The notes under the pieces were generated by a model. The model did no database searches and was not told where the DNA came from. It saw only the letters and a list, made by a program, of their open reading frames with translations. A stretch of 64,000 nucleotides of DNA from Dermatophagoides farinae (taxonomy: Eukaryota; Arthropoda; Arachnida; Sarcoptiformes; Pyroglyphidae). The DNA lies in contig NC_134681.1 of the NCBI RefSeq assembly GCF_024713945.1, positions 4,813,501 to 4,877,500 on the forward strand. The letters are read 5' to 3'. The position numbers and the translations under genes are program-made. How positions within the stretch are numbered: the first letter of the stretch is position 1; every line of letters starts with the position of its first letter. Below, in pieces: positions 25,094 through 39,939 of this stretch.

Positions 25094-27944
25094 TCTTCAA
25101 GTCATTTTTCAAGCCTGCACTATATATACTGGCCACAAACGCATTTGTTGTAGTGGTTCTGGTGGTTTGTAATGAGAAATGAACAGTAAAAAAAAAACGA
25201 AAACACAACATAAATTATTGATTATTGATATATCAACTTAATATCGTTATTATATTGGTCATAAATTTTACAATGAAAAAAACTGAAGAAAAAAATTCAA
25301 CATCAAATGCTTGGAATGAAAATATTTGATTGGAAAAAAATGCAAAATTTGGTAAAATCAAAAAAAAAAAAAAATTCATTTTCAATCTCGTTTAGATCAG
25401 CATAAAAATCAAATCATGAATACTAACAAAATCTATGGCAATAATCATTTGAATCATTCAACGATACTAATCTTATGATGATCAATTCTGTTTTATTGAT
25501 CAGTTTTTTTTTTTTGGTTATGTTTGAAAAATAAAGTTTGAGTTTGCAAAAATTTTTTTTTTCTTTTCAATTTTTCTTCATTTAGCCATATTGAATTCTA
25601 GTATTGAATTGAAAAATTTTTTTTCCTGCCAAGAGAGAGAGAGAAAGAGAGAAAATGGAATATAAACAAATTATATAGTCGAAAAACAAAAATTGACTAC
25701 CGAAATTCAATTACGGAAATAATTTGTCAACAGAAACAGAAAACAAATGCATGAAATAAAATGAAAATGTTTTTTCCTTTTTTCTTACCATTTACATAAT
25801 AATTAGTTTTTCCAATCCATAAATTATAATATTTTTTTTGTTGTTGTTGTTGTCGTTGTCCCCTGTTTATTTATTTTGCATTCGATATATATATGATTAT
25901 TAGGAATAAATATGGAAATTAAATACATTCCGGAAATCATTGACATTGACTTTGGCCTCCAAAAAAAAAAAAATTTCAATTCCAATTCCTATTCCGCATT
26001 GAAGTTTATAAAAAATCCAAAAATGACCAAATGTCTTGAATGATGATTATAGACAGAAGAAAAAAACATCGTATAGATTCGCCTCTTTTTCGCCTTGAAG
26101 ATTTGTTAGTCTCTTCATTGAATTTAATGAGATCACTTGATGATGTTTTTTTTCCTATTCACTAAATACTTGAGCGATTTGAGAGTCATCATCTTGAATA
26201 TATATAAAAAAAAGGAAGAAAGAAAATTCTAATCTCAACAAAAAAAGTTTTGAATTCTTATGAATATGAAATGCTTCATTGTAATTCGAATCATCTTATG
26301 ATTAATATTGATTTTGACTAGAAAAAAAAACAGAAAAAACATACGTTTTTTTATCATAAATATAATCGATCGGAAATATTTTCATTCAATCAATGATCAA
26401 ATGATCGATTGTTCTATAGTCGATTGTTGGATCAGTGGTTTTGTTCACTTTTCTTAATTTCACATCAACTCTTTGCATATTATAACTTATTATTCAATGA
26501 AGTTTCAACAACGAAAAAAAAACATAAACACAAAGAACAAAGTGAACGGATGATTACATTTAGTATATTTGTTTGAGCTGTTTGATTTAATTAGTGTATA
26601 AATGAAATGATGCTTTGAAGAGAATTCTTGAAATACATCACACAATGACCAGAATTTGGGATTAACTTTTTTTTTCTTTGCTTTGTCATTACAATACAAC
26701 AAACAATACATAGAATGATGATGGTGAAAATGTGATTAAAAACTGTAATATATTATATAGTATCTAACAACAACAAAATAGAAATATATGAAAAAACAGT
26801 AGGTAATAAAATTTCATGATGATTATCATCGTGCAAATAACAAAAAAAAAGAGAATCTTATTATTATTTACATAAGCTACACCGAAAAAAAAAATTGAAT
26901 TCTATACAGAATAAATGAATTGAATCATCATAAAGACAGAATTAATGACATCATAAAAATGATGTTGATCAACATCATCATCATCGTATTTATCATATAT
27001 CATATATTGATGATGATCTTTATGTTATTACAGGTTCAAATTCTGATTGATTGAATGAATTGATGAATTTCATACACGTGAAAACACAAACACACACACA
27101 CACACAGACAAACATTGTCATTGTGGAAGTTCATAATGATCAAGTTATTTTTTTTTCATTTTCCCTTTTTATCGTTTTTTTTTCTTAGATTTTGTCGCTA
27201 AAAATTTAGGAATTGAAATTGTTGTTGTTGTTGTCATGATCATGAACACCTTGTGATGTGTGATAATTATAATCATAATTATGATAATGATAATGATGAT
27301 GATGATGTTGATGACTGAATGTTTTTAGAGATAAAAAAAAAATTTTTCTTTCTTTTTTTCTTCGAATATTGTTGTTTTTTTTTCTTGTTGCAAACAGAAA
27401 ATGAAACCGATTTGGATGAATGATTGAATCACACTCAATGAATGAATGAATGAATGAATAACAGAACAAAAATAGAAGGAGAAAAAAAATATCTGAAAAT
27501 GTTCAAAGCGGAAATTTTATAAGAAACAAAAACAAAAACAAAAAACAAAAACGAAAACGAAAAAAAAAATTGAAAAATAAAAACAGAGAAAAAAAAACAT
27601 TGCACTAAAATGCACAATTAACGGTTGGCTAGATAAAATTTCTATATATATTCCATCATTGCCATCGTGTTGACATTCATCATCATCGCCATCATTATCA
27701 TTTAAAAAGATTAAGTTTATGTGTGTGTGTGTGTGTGTGTAGTTTTCTTATTTTTTTTCATCAAATTATCACCAAGAGAATATTTAATGAAATTTTGATT
27801 AAAAAATTGTAAATTTCAAAAAAAAAAAAATCACTGTCATTGACAGTTATTTTAGAACAAAAAAAAAATCATTCATTCGATTATTTCCATTCGTATTCGG
27901 TCATATTAGCACAATTATCGAATGTCGAAATAATATCGAACGTC

Positions 27945-27977
<33 letters not shown>

Positions 27978-30900
27978 TATGAATCAAAACAACAAAAAAA
28001 AGAAAAAAAAATCTCAATAAAAACAAAAAAGATCAATAAACCAAAATGTAAAAGAAAAAAAAACTGGACAACAACATTCTGTGAATGAAAATTGTTGTCT
28101 TTTTGTCAATGTTTTCTTGTTTCATTTGTTGTTGTTGTTGTTGTTGTTGTGGATTCCACCAAACGAAAAAAAAGCAAACAACAAAAAGCAACAAAAAGCA
28201 AGAAAAAAAAGAATCTAAAAGTTTGTTGTTGAGAAAAAAAAATAATGGTTACATGGATAGAAAATAGCAAGATGCATCACACACATACAAACAAACATAA
28301 ATATAAAAAATAAATGGATGAAAATTGTATTGTATTTCTGTGTTTTGTTTTGTTTTGTTTTGTTTCTATTACTTGATGAGATGAGAAATGGTAGATAGAT
28401 AGATGAATGAATGAATGGAGTGTGTGTGTGTTTGTGTGGATGCCGGGTAAAATTCTGATTATTGTGATTGTGAACACACACACAGAAACACATTTTCTTT
28501 TTCACTTTACACTTTGTCCCTATCCACCATTTGTCTTTATGATGATAATGGTTGTTGTGGATGTGTTTTTTTTTTGTTGCTGTTGTTGTTGTTGTTGATC
28601 AAATTATGTTGCCAGAGCAAGAAAACCAACTCAACAATGGTAAAACAATGAACTTGATATGAAAAATATTTTTCATCAAAATAAAAATGACAACAACAAC
28701 AACAACAAAAAAAAACACACAAGAAACACGTTCACAATGGAGTATAGAATGATATTTTTTGTTTTGTTTTGTTTTATATTATTTCAATTGGTCATGATTC
28801 ACATTTAGTCTGAAGGGTCCAAAACAAGTCAATGACAATGTATGTTTGTTGTTGTTATTGTTTTTATTTCTGCTTGGAAAAGTCAACAATGAAATTTTTT
28901 CTTGTCTTTCACACATCAAAAACGAAATGATCATGTTTCATATTTGTTGTTCACAGTTAAGATGGAGATTTTTTTTTCTCACAATTCTTTTTCAATGCAA
29001 TAATGAATTGAAAACAATTTTTTCATTTGTATTTGCTTTGCACACAAATACATTACATATACAAATACATACAAAAATAAAAATTAAAACGACCAGATCT
29101 TTTGCATTTCTGTTGTTATTAATTTTTTAAATTTTATTCATTCTTATTATTCGATGAGATCGATTTGAATTTTATTTTTTTTTTTCATTCATTCATTCAT
29201 GTTTCTCATTTTTTTTTTCATTTTCAAATTTCAAGCCAATCGGCTGAGAGAAAGAGAAAAAAAAAATGGGAGAGAAACAGAAACAAAAAAATTTTAAAGA
29301 GAAAATTGAATTTAAAATCTGGAATTTGCAAGGTTATGTACGTGTGTGTGTGTGTGATGTCTGCCTGTTGTTTTTTTTTGCATCATTATCAATGTGTGTG
29401 TGTGTGTGTGTTCTCAATAAATATCATTTTTTTTGTGATATTGGAACGGCTTTTTTTCTGGTTTTTATATATTCGATTATATGTTGTTTTTTTTTATTCA
29501 TTCATTTCGACCTAATCGACCAAGCGAAACGAATGAATGAATGAATGAATGAATGAAAAATAATGAACGTAGATAGTGTTTGTTTGCGAGATGGAGAGAA
29601 TCCGACAAAAAAAAAGTGGAATGACTACTGATTTGTTACTTGGCCATACACATATATTATATTCATATCCGTTGCTATGATTGTGTGTTTCGTTATTTTT
29701 CTGGTTCATTTGATTGCCAATTGAATTAATTTATCTGTCCGTTTGTTCATTTATTTATTTATTTATTTGGACCCATAGATAACTGGTTATCTTTTTCTTT
29801 GTCGTCGTCGTCGTCGTCGTCGTTTTTTTTTGTTTGGTCTTGTCTATCGAGTTTTATGATAATTTAGTCATTTTTTTCTTCATTTTATAAAATTGATATA
29901 TTTTCACCCACTCATTACATTCATTTTTTAACAAAAAAAAAAAAAAAACACAAAACAAAACAAAAAGGTCAGGTTCATTTATTTTGTTCGTTATTTTTTT
30001 TTACCACTGTTATTCAATAACAAATGTGATGATTAATTCCGTAATTCTAAACACGCATGTCATGTAGTTTCAAAAAAGCAGTACGAGAATGCGTATGTGT
30101 TTGAAACAATTCTGGCCAAACCAACCAACCAACCAACCAACCATCCTAGTAGTCCTAGGTAAATAATCATGATGAAAATTGAAACAAGAACCAAAAAAAA
30201 AACAAAGAGTAAATATGGAAGGAAAAATATACAAAGTTTAATTTAGGACACCATTTGGATTCATTCATAATGTAATGCAATGTTTCGTTTGGTTTTTTTT
30301 TTGTTTTTTTCATTGACGATTTTTAATTATTTCATTTAGCCCTGATTCAATTGTTTCATACAAAGAATACCGACATTTGGTCATTATTTACCAACATGTT
30401 TGTCCACTGTCCATATTTGTTGTGTATAACATGTGTACACACATTGTATGTTTTTTTTTCGTTACTGTCTCAGTTTATTATTACCAATAATGATTGAAAT
30501 TGAAATTTTTCTTTTTTTTAAATGATTAAAAATCATCAAGAATTTCAACTTCAATTACAAAGTTACATTACTATTTTGGATTAATCCGTTTGTCAAATGT
30601 GTGAGAAAAAAAAAATTAAATTGAAATTCACTTCAAATTTGGAACACATTTGGATACTAATTTTATTAGAATCTTTGCACCAGTTGGTTGACACAAACAC
30701 ACACACATATACACTAATACAATTACAGATTACATTAAATTTTCCAGAAAAAAAAATACCAACATCCATAGCATCCAAACATTTGTTGTTTCGTTGACAT
30801 TTTCAACATTTTTTTTTGTTTTGTTTTGTTTTTCATTATGATACATATTTAAACGACAGCTTCAAAATCAACAATGATGGACATGATCACTGAGATGATA

Positions 30901-31024
30901 TTATAACCAACTTGGATGTAAATGAAAACAGATTGCTTGTTCAATCATTCATTCATTTAATTCAATTCAATTCAATTCTGATCATTTCATGAACCAGAAA
31001 AAAATGATAATATTTTGAAGGAAG

Positions 31025-31053
31025 ATGATCATGATCATGATCATGATCATGAT
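31025..31053. repeat. Self-complementary (ATGATC)n array
   Basis: About 4.5 copies of the palindromic hexamer ATGATC, so the array can fold on itself. Confidence 0.85.
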
Positions 31054-31312
31054 GGAGATCATAAAGTGAAAAAGATAGTGATTTCTTTTTTTTTCTTGGT
31101 ATATGGCTAATTTCAAATTCGAATCACATGTGGAATTAATTTTGTTTGTTTGTTCCTTGATATTAATATCATTATTGTTCACTGATTATTACTATTCTTG
31201 TTTAAAATTAATAAAAAAAACCCATTCCAAATCCATAGCAAAGAATCAGAATCAAATGGAAAAATATTCACTAGAATGGAAGAAAAAGACAATGAGAAAA
31301 TTATATTCAATG

Positions 31313-31344
<32 letters not shown>

Positions 31345-32105
31345 TGCGTTGATGCATCATCATCATCATCATCTATTTTGATGGAAAATGAGATTCTCAT
31401 TTTTGCTTGAATTTTACGTTTATTATTATTTCGTTTTACGGAAATCAAAACAACAACAACAACAACAATGACAACAAATGACGATTAAGATTATTTTACT
31501 GTTGATAGCAGCGTATATATATGTGTGTGTTCAATGATCCTTGATGTCAAATTTTGTTTGCATTGTTTTTGCTTCGTTTTTGTTTTTTGTTTTGGAGCTG
31601 ACTGTCTGCATTATTGAAATGAATGAGAATCATTGAAATATCCAGACAGTCTCGACAATTTTTATTTTTATTTTGATGTTTTGTTGTTGAACAAACTGAA
31701 AAATCCATTTTCCTACCACAGTAAATATCCATGAATCGATATATTGGTAATGTTTATTGGCCACCATTCAATGACAAAACAAAATTGAAAATTTTTTTTT
31801 TTTTTTTGAATAATTTTTTTTAATTTCTTTAATAAATTATATACAATTGAACTAAAAAATAAAGAGAGAGAGAGAGAGAAAAAAAACAACAGTTGTATGT
31901 ATAACAATTAATTAATTAAATATATCATCAATAATCAATAATCAATAATAACAGCAGATAGATTGATATTAGATAGAATATATATGTATGTATATATATA
32001 ATAAGAAAATCAAAGTGAAGAAGAAAAAATATAGCCCATGTTAACATTATATTTTTATGTTTTTTATAATAATAATTTTTTTTTGTTCAAATTATTTTTT
32101 CATTT

Positions 32106-32111
32106 TTTATT
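32106..32111 (-). promoter_or_regulatory. Poly(A) signal of the guanylyl cyclase gene
   Basis: AATAAA on the minus strand about 60 nt beyond the cyclase stop codon. Confidence 0.45.
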
Positions 32112-32170
32112 TTTTAAACAAATTTAATAAATAATAATATAAAACATCAATCAATAAACATCTTACATTC

Positions 32171-35100
32171 TTAGCTTATCGTTGCCGTTGATTGTGATTG
32201 TGATTTTGCTTTAGGCTGATGATGATGTTGATGTTGTGCTGCAACGGAAACGGATGTCGATGATGATGACGATGTTGTTGTTGTTGTTGATGTAGTAGTA
32301 GATGATGATGATGATGATGTAATCATTGCTGATACATTGACCATTGCTGATGATGATTGCCGTTGTTGTTGTTGTTGTTGTTGTTGATCACTAATATTAC
32401 CAGATAGATAACCGGATACATTTGTTGATGATGATGATGATTGTAATGTGGATTTATCTTCACCCAATAACCAATATGTAGTCATTTTACCTTTTCCCTG
32501 GTTGTGATTGAATTAAAAAAATTTTTTTTTTCATTAAAAATTCAATTGAAAATCAAACCGAGAAAAAAAATTGTAAAAATTAGCATCAAATAATGATGGA
32601 GAAGAAATTATTCAAATTCATTGATAACGTTTCTTTTTCCTTTTTTTTCTTTCATACTTCTATTTATAATATCGAAGTAAAGGTTGAATCCAAAATTTGT
32701 CTATTGGGAAATTCAAATGAAAAAGGCTTGATCATTTGGACCACAATACAATATATATACGATAAATAAATGGTAAAAATAATAATAAACTTTCATTATT
32801 ATAGGTTATAGTTAGTCAAGTTTTTTTTCCAGAAAAATGAAATAATTCATTTTCATTGTGTGTTGATGGGCAATTTCTCTTTTTTTTTATTCGTGCATCA
32901 AACACACACACACACACACACACGTAATATTCTAAACAAAGGTAATGGTTTTGACGCTAAAACTTTCACTTTCAAATGAATAGGAAAAAAATGAACACAA
33001 AAATTCTTTTTATAATTGATAGCCATCGTGTGTGTGTGTGTGCAAGTGTGTCATGATATTTCTTTATTCTTCAGAATTCTATTCATGTAAGAATTTCAGT
33101 CATTTTTCTTTTGTTATGAAATATATCCGACTATCAAACACGAATTCTACATGGATTCTATTTTAGGAGAAAAAAAAATACTGACAAATACAATATATAG
33201 ATTGGCCATCTATAGATGTGAATTTTTGTTTTCATTTTTTATTTTTCATTCTTACCTTAATATCAATACGGCCACGAAGTTCTAATTTAAATGTTTTGAA
33301 ACGTGCCAAAACCTGCTGTGTTTGTTCCGATACATGTATTTTTAATGCTAGAATGAGGATTGTTGTAGTTTGTTGTGGTTTTTGTTTGAATCATGAAATT
33401 AAATTATTTAAAATTTTTTTTTTTTTTTGAAAAAAAACAACAATAAATACATACGTAATCCTGTGGATTCCATACGTGAAGCTGTATTTACTGTATCACC
33501 AAATAAACAATAACGAGGCATTTTATGTCCAACAACACCGGCTGCACATGGACCAGTATGTATACCGATACGTAATTTCAATTGTTCATCCGGTTTATGA
33601 CGAATAGTAAAAGATTTAACTGCATCTAATAATGCCAATGACATGCGAGCAATTTCAGCCGCATGTCTATCACCATTACGCATAGGTAATCCTGATACCA
33701 CCATATATGAATCACCGATAGTTTCCACCTTTTTTTTTACAATATCATGACGATGATGATGATGATGATGATGATTGGATTTTTTGTTTTTATTTTTGTA
33801 TATTCATAAAGAATTTAAAAGAAAAAAAAATAATATTCATTTAATCAATCAATATGATTGGCATTTATTAATTATTGATGATAACTAATATCACTAACCT
33901 TATATACATTATAATTTTCAATAGTCGAATCAAAACAAGTATATAGATCATTGAGAAAATCAATAACTTGCATTGGTGTCGATTCAGCCGATAAGGATGT
34001 GAAGCCAACAATATCGCTAAAATAAATGGTTACCATTTCATAGGTTTGTGGTGTAACCGCTTGTCCTAGAATCAATTGTTTTGCAACCAATCTGGTGAAA
34101 TGAAAAAAAAAAATTTTTGTTTTGTTTAATTTCTCTCTCAAAAAAAAAAAAAAAAACAAAAAACCTAATTCTTGTTTCTCAACACACACTTACTTTGGCA
34201 GTAATTGATAAAGCAAATCTTCAGCTTTTGATTTGGCCTCTAAAAAATCAGCAGTCCTATCTTCAACTAATAATTCCAAATTATTAGCATATTGCTCTAA
34301 ACGATTCAGTACAGTGTCCAATAGTTGACTTTTATCACCCATTCTAATGATTTTTTTTTTGAATCAATGAATTGAATGAATTTTTAATATCAAAAAATAA
34401 AAAAAACTAAAAAATGACCATAAAAACATACTCATGTAATTTATGAATAGTTTCTTTCAATGAGGTAAAATTTGGCCGATCACCAGATTCTTGTGGCCAA
34501 CATTTTTGTATCAATTGTTCAAGGACGGATGTCGATGCTGATGATGAAATTGGATCATTATTATTATTATTATTATTATTTGAAAATGGTGCTATTGTTG
34601 TCAATGTTGTTGTTGTTGTTGCTGTTGGATCACCCGCTGATGATGAATCGGTATGTTGCAATTGCGATACAGTTGTTGATGATGATGATGATGATGTTAA
34701 TGGTTGTATACCATCATTAGAATTGGTCGTCGTCGTTGTCGATGATAATGTACTGAATTTTTCCAAATCTTTTTCGTAACATTCATTGAAAGACAAATAT
34801 ATAATAATAGAAAAAATTTTCAATCAAATCAATGAAAAACTTACTTTTCTGTACAAATGATGATGATGATGATATTGATGCCTGTTTAACATCGGTAGTA
34901 GTTGTTGTCAACAAAGTTGCCGTTGTAGATATGTCATTTTGATTGATGATTTTATCAGTTAAAGTTTCATCGATTGATTTCGATGAATGGCTATTATGTT
35001 CAATTTTATCTGATGTAGACAATAATTTATTTTCGAATGCTGGAGCCACCAGCGTTGAACCCGATGATGATATCGTTGATAATTGTTGGTCACTATTATT

Positions 35101-35811
35101 TAAGCTCTGTGTTTGCTCATATGGTGCTGGTTTTGTTATTAGATTACTACTATTATTCACCGTTACAGGACCAGATCCGCTACCTGATTGATCACCCGAA
35201 TTTGTATTGGCTACAGTATCGATCTGATTAAGATTTCGTTCAGATACTGAGCTTAGCATTAATTTACGACAATTGGCACAATTAAATGTACAGATTCTAG
35301 GATGTGATGATCGTCGTCTACCCATTATTGCACCGGAAACAGGTCCAGCACTGCTAGAACCACTACCCCCATGTTGAAATGCAGGCGATACCGGGGAAAG
35401 CCATGCGTTTGAATTCCAGAAACCAGAACCAGTCGAACCTGTCGATGAATGTAAATGTTCAACACCGATCGATGAACGACGATAATAATCGAATATGATC
35501 GATGTCGATGATGAATGAAATGGTAATGAAGGACGATGTTGATTGTTTCCACAATACTGATCCCATACTTGTCCGGTGGAGCCTGCGCGTGAACCGGATC
35601 GAGATCCAGTACCGGATCCACTACGTTCAGTTACATTTTGTTCATTACCTGATGTTGATGAAAATGATTGACCAGGTGGTGAATCGGATGTAACTTTGAA
35701 TTTAAATGGACATTGTTGATTAGTTGTAGTATCACCATCAAAACTATCTTCACTTTCCAATTGATGATAACTAAAATCAGATGATTTTTTATTCAATGTT
35801 GTTTCATCCAT
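32171..35811 (-). CDS. Guanylyl cyclase of the receptor class, lacking ectodomain in this model
   Basis: Converts GTP to cGMP. The seven-exon model is 35811-34845, 34768-34432, 34343-34194, 34091-33899, 33728-33455, 33347-33256 and 32497-32171, all GT...AG and in frame, giving 779 residues. Residues 1-322 are Ser/Gly-rich and of unknown family. A kinase-homology tail ([20 protein letters not shown]) precedes residue 434. The dimerisation coiled coil follows ([20 protein letters not shown]), then [16 protein letters not shown] and the cyclase domain: metal Asp511 in YFSDIVGFT, Asp555 in VETIGDSYM, Glu551 and Cys623 (RYCLFGDT) specifying guanine, Asn630 and Arg634 in NTASRMEST. The tail ([11 protein letters not shown] then Ser/Thr/His/Gln) ends the protein. 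An in-frame TAA lies 24 nt before the chosen ATG with no AG between, so this is a true first exon or a wrong junction. The exon 2 acceptor (GAAAAAG) is weak. Confidence 0.9.
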
Positions 35812-37626
35812 ATTGTCAATTAATGATTGATTTTATAAATCAAATTAATTGAATCTTGGTGGATGATGATGATGATGATAATAGATCAGAATAATGGATA
35901 AAAATTCTATCCACTGGAACTAGGAAATTCATTGCTAGACGAATCATTTTTGTTGAGCAAATTTTTGTTTCCATCCACATGGTTATCAATATATTCTATA
36001 TTGAAAAGCCGTCTTTTTTTTCATCAATATTGAACTGAATAGCGATATCTGTATTTTGCATCAGTGGAACAAAAAAAAAAGAAAAGAAAAGAAAAATAAA
36101 TAAATGATGTAATGTAACGTAAGTACAAAGGATGTAAATAATAATAAAAGAATTAAATATATATAAAATAAAAAAGCTCAACTTATCTACTGATTTTTTG
36201 TTTCTTAGAAAACTAATTCAATCACTGATGATCTTTGAATACTTGAAAAAATTCGTAACTAACAACAACATCAACAACAATAAAACATCAAGGAGTTTTG
36301 TTGCTGTTGTTGTTGTTGTTGTTCTGAAATTAAATTCCAAATTTGTTTGAAAATGGAAAATTCTTTGAAATTTTTTCTTCTTGTTGTTGTTGCCTTTGGA
36401 TTCGAATAAAACCATTATCCTCGACAACGGCAATAATTAAATATATAAGAGAGAAAGTGAAAGAAAAAAAGAATTTTTATCGTTCAACATTCAATTTATT
36501 TGGATATTTTAAAAAAAATGATGATGATGATGATATGTGATACAAATTCAGTAAGTGACACACAAGTGAGCAAATATTATCTCGTTGAATATTTAATTCA
36601 ACGGTCTCTTTTTTTCAGGATTTATATATATTGAAAAATGGCCACAGTAACAAATTACATTTTGACATGAATTTTTGAACAGTAAAGAATCCAGGAATTT
36701 TCATCGTTTCTCCATCTTTTTCTCCACACACACACACATACACACATACACACTGTTTTTTATTACGTGAGAATTATCATTTTTGAAACATTCACGAATT
36801 ACAACGATTCCCAGGAATCGTAACATTTTTTTTATTTCAATTTCAATTTATCGTCAAATTTTTTTTTTATTTTTGCACTGATTTTCACTATTCTCATATG
36901 TGAATGAAAAAAAAAAGAAAAATTCTGTATAAACCTTCATCATTATTTTGCCATATTGACTGAATTTTTTTTTTTGTTACCATTACAATATCTGTTTGTT
37001 TTCCATGTTGGAAATTGTTTTACAAAACGATTAGGATTAGTACGACAAATAATGACAAACATATCACAATACACCCACACACACACACACACACACAGAA
37101 TAAAACAAAAAACAGCAACAAAATGAACAAAATGTTAATAGAATCCAGATTAAATCTTCAAATGGAACAATTGATAAAACAACAACAAATATCAATAATA
37201 TCTGTGTGTTTTTTTCTAGCGTTTCAAAATGTATTCCAATAAATTGCCTGTATGTAGAATATATATGTAATGATGGTGTATAATTTAACATATGTTTTAC
37301 ATTCAGACAACGGAAATGTCTATTTCAGAATTTGTAGATAATTGAATTTCCATTTGAATTTTTTTTTCATTTGTTTGTTTGCATGTTTGCTTGTTTGTCT
37401 ATTTTATCTCTGTTATCTGTAAATAATGATGATGTTCAATTGCATAATCGATTATCATATATGAAGAATAAATTCAATTCAAACATGAACAAAATCGATA
37501 GTCAAAAAAAAATTTTTTTTTCCTCTTCTCTTTTCTTTGCCCAGTTTGCTTACATAATCAATATTTATATATTTTATATTATGTTTATATGATAATCATG
37601 CATCATAGAATAAAATGGACGGACAT

Positions 37627-37664
<38 letters not shown>

Positions 37665-38649
37665 CAAATGAACGATTCACAAATGATGACACAATGATGC
37701 CTTTTTGGCATAGTGTCTTTTTTTTTTGTATATATTGTTATTATTATTAGATACGATTCTAAACGGTTTTTTTTCAAAATCTCATTGTATGTAATAGATG
37801 GTCAAGTGATTGGTATTTAAGCCAACAAAAAAAAAATAAATAAATAAATGCAATGAGACAAGAATTTTCTTTAATCATTATAATGGATAACAAGTATCTA
37901 TGAAATGAAATTCTGTATATATATCTGAATCTTTTTTTCCCATATAAATATGAGAATAAAAAATAACATGAAAAGTATGAAAAACGATCGTCTGTACAGA
38001 TGATCATCATAATATATTTTGTTGTCTGGATATCTGGCTAGATTTGATAATAATAGGTATTTGTCTAAATTCATCATCATCATCATCATCGTGATGATTA
38101 TCACTTTTATATGATTGTAGAAGCTATAAATGTTGTTGTGGTGATGAGAGAGAAAAAAAAAATCTATGTATCAGTAATCTTTGTGAATGCGTAATAAACA
38201 TTAAAACATGCACAGAATTTCGAAACAGACAACAACGAAAAAAGAAATGGTTCATATAATGATAATGATAAAAAACAGAAATGGTCATTATTTTTATTAA
38301 TGAAATGAAGATGTTTTTTTTTCCTGTATTTATAAATAAAGATTCTAATCAATTTACACATGGGATTTGAATGAAACAAAAGAAAAAAAATTGTCAGAAA
38401 AAAAAGAAAATTGTATGCATTCAAAATGATAAAAAAAATCCATAATTCTAATGTAATTCTAGATATATAGAATATTCTTATGTTTATTATGGAAACCAGG
38501 AAAAAATAGATAAATAAATGAATCCATAATAAAAATAATGATAATGATAATGATCATGATCATGGTTTCAAATAATATTACTTGTGTGACTTTCTCAGTT
38601 TTCACAATGAAAAAAAAAATGAAATCGTAATCAATAGATTTCAAAGAAA
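35812..38649. other. Intergenic region upstream of the guanylyl cyclase
   Basis: About 2.8 kb of AT-rich, microsatellite-rich sequence, including (GA)n near 37628-37660. I looked on the minus strand for kinase-domain or receptor exons that could feed the cyclase gene and found none. Confidence 0.5.
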
Positions 38650-39345
38650 TCTACTATTCTATGTCGCTTAAATTTCCACTGTAAACTGCAATTTTTACAC
38701 TCTGCAAGTATAAAAAACTGTATTAACTTGGCATTTGTTGCGGGGAAGCCGAGCTGGACATTCCTAATTATTTTCAGTACAAACATAACTATTTAGTATG
38801 AGCTACTCAGTGTGTGTTGTGTGTGTGTGTCTGAGCATGCGGAAAAACTTTTGAATGCCGCTGAACAGTTCGTCCAGCTCAGAAGTAGAAGTCGCTTCCA
38901 AAGAAACGCATTCTGTGGTATGTAGCTTTGACAAAGCTTTTTTTCATTGTTCTAGCTTCAGCACACGTTGCTGCAGCTTTTGCATCCAATAGATGGTGCA
39001 GTCATTCAATAGAACATAGAAAGAGTTCGAATTCGAATTTTTCGAATTGATTATTGTGATAATACATGTGTCACACGTGATTTTCATTTTGTGTGCCTGT
39101 GTGAGTGTGTATTTGATGATGAAATCTTGCTTGAAGACAGACTGCATTTATTGGAATGATTTTTTCTGTTTTTGTTTCCATGATCTATGATCTACTCATC
39201 GTTTGGTAAGTTATTTCGGTTATTTAACCTGATTACACCTAAAATACCTGATAACTTTTTTCATTTAAAATAAAGAAAATGGACCATTTACGATATTGCA
39301 GAAAGCCACAGCGGTTGACGATTCAATGTTGAGTGTCTTCATGCG

Positions 39346-39789
39346 ATAAACCCACAAGGTTATCCTATCTGTTTGGATCTATAGACACAAACTTGGATTA
39401 AACATTGGATCGATTATCATGTTCATCCGCAATATTGAACCACAAAGTGGTTTGCTCAATGGCACGGGTTTATTTGTAAATAGACGCAGCATTGAAGCTC
39501 GAATATTGACAAGGAGGCTATGATTCATTTTGCAGCAAAACGATCAAGATCCTAAGCTACCATTTAAATTGGTGCGTGGACAATTTCCTGTCGTATTGGC
39601 TTATTGTTTTAAGGGCAATCTTTCGATAAAATAAGTGTGTACCTTCCTACACCAGTATTGCAACATGGAATAATTTATGCCGCTGCAAAAATCCTAATAA
39701 TCTGAAGATTTTTGTTCAGGAAATTGAAGAAAAGATCAACAACGAATACAGTATCTATAAATATCGTATTTCTTCAACTTATCGATTAG
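39346..39789 (+). pseudogene. Decayed Helitron helicase remnant, copy 1
   Basis: Read across frameshifts, the plus strand gives fragments of the C-terminal Pif1-like helicase of Helitrons: INPQGYP, HKLGLNIGSIIM, RNIEPQSGLLNGT, LPFKLVRGQFPVVLA, ISVYLPTPVLQHG and KNPNNLKIFVQEIEE. A TGA follows LTRRL and further frameshifts follow. Compared with copy 2 it has lost about 22 nt in the VVLAFALTIN motif region and 9 nt before CRCKNP. No functional product is possible. Confidence 0.8.
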
Positions 39790-39939
39790 CAATAATAAGT
39801 ATGCTGTTCGGTTTACGCAACTTTTTCAAAGGTATCAGGTGCAATACACATGGCTGACCCTGCGGTACCAAACCGAAGGCCGGAAGCAAAACGCCGTGCA
39901 TAGAAATCCACCGTCAGGCACGAAGCGTTAAAATTGACA

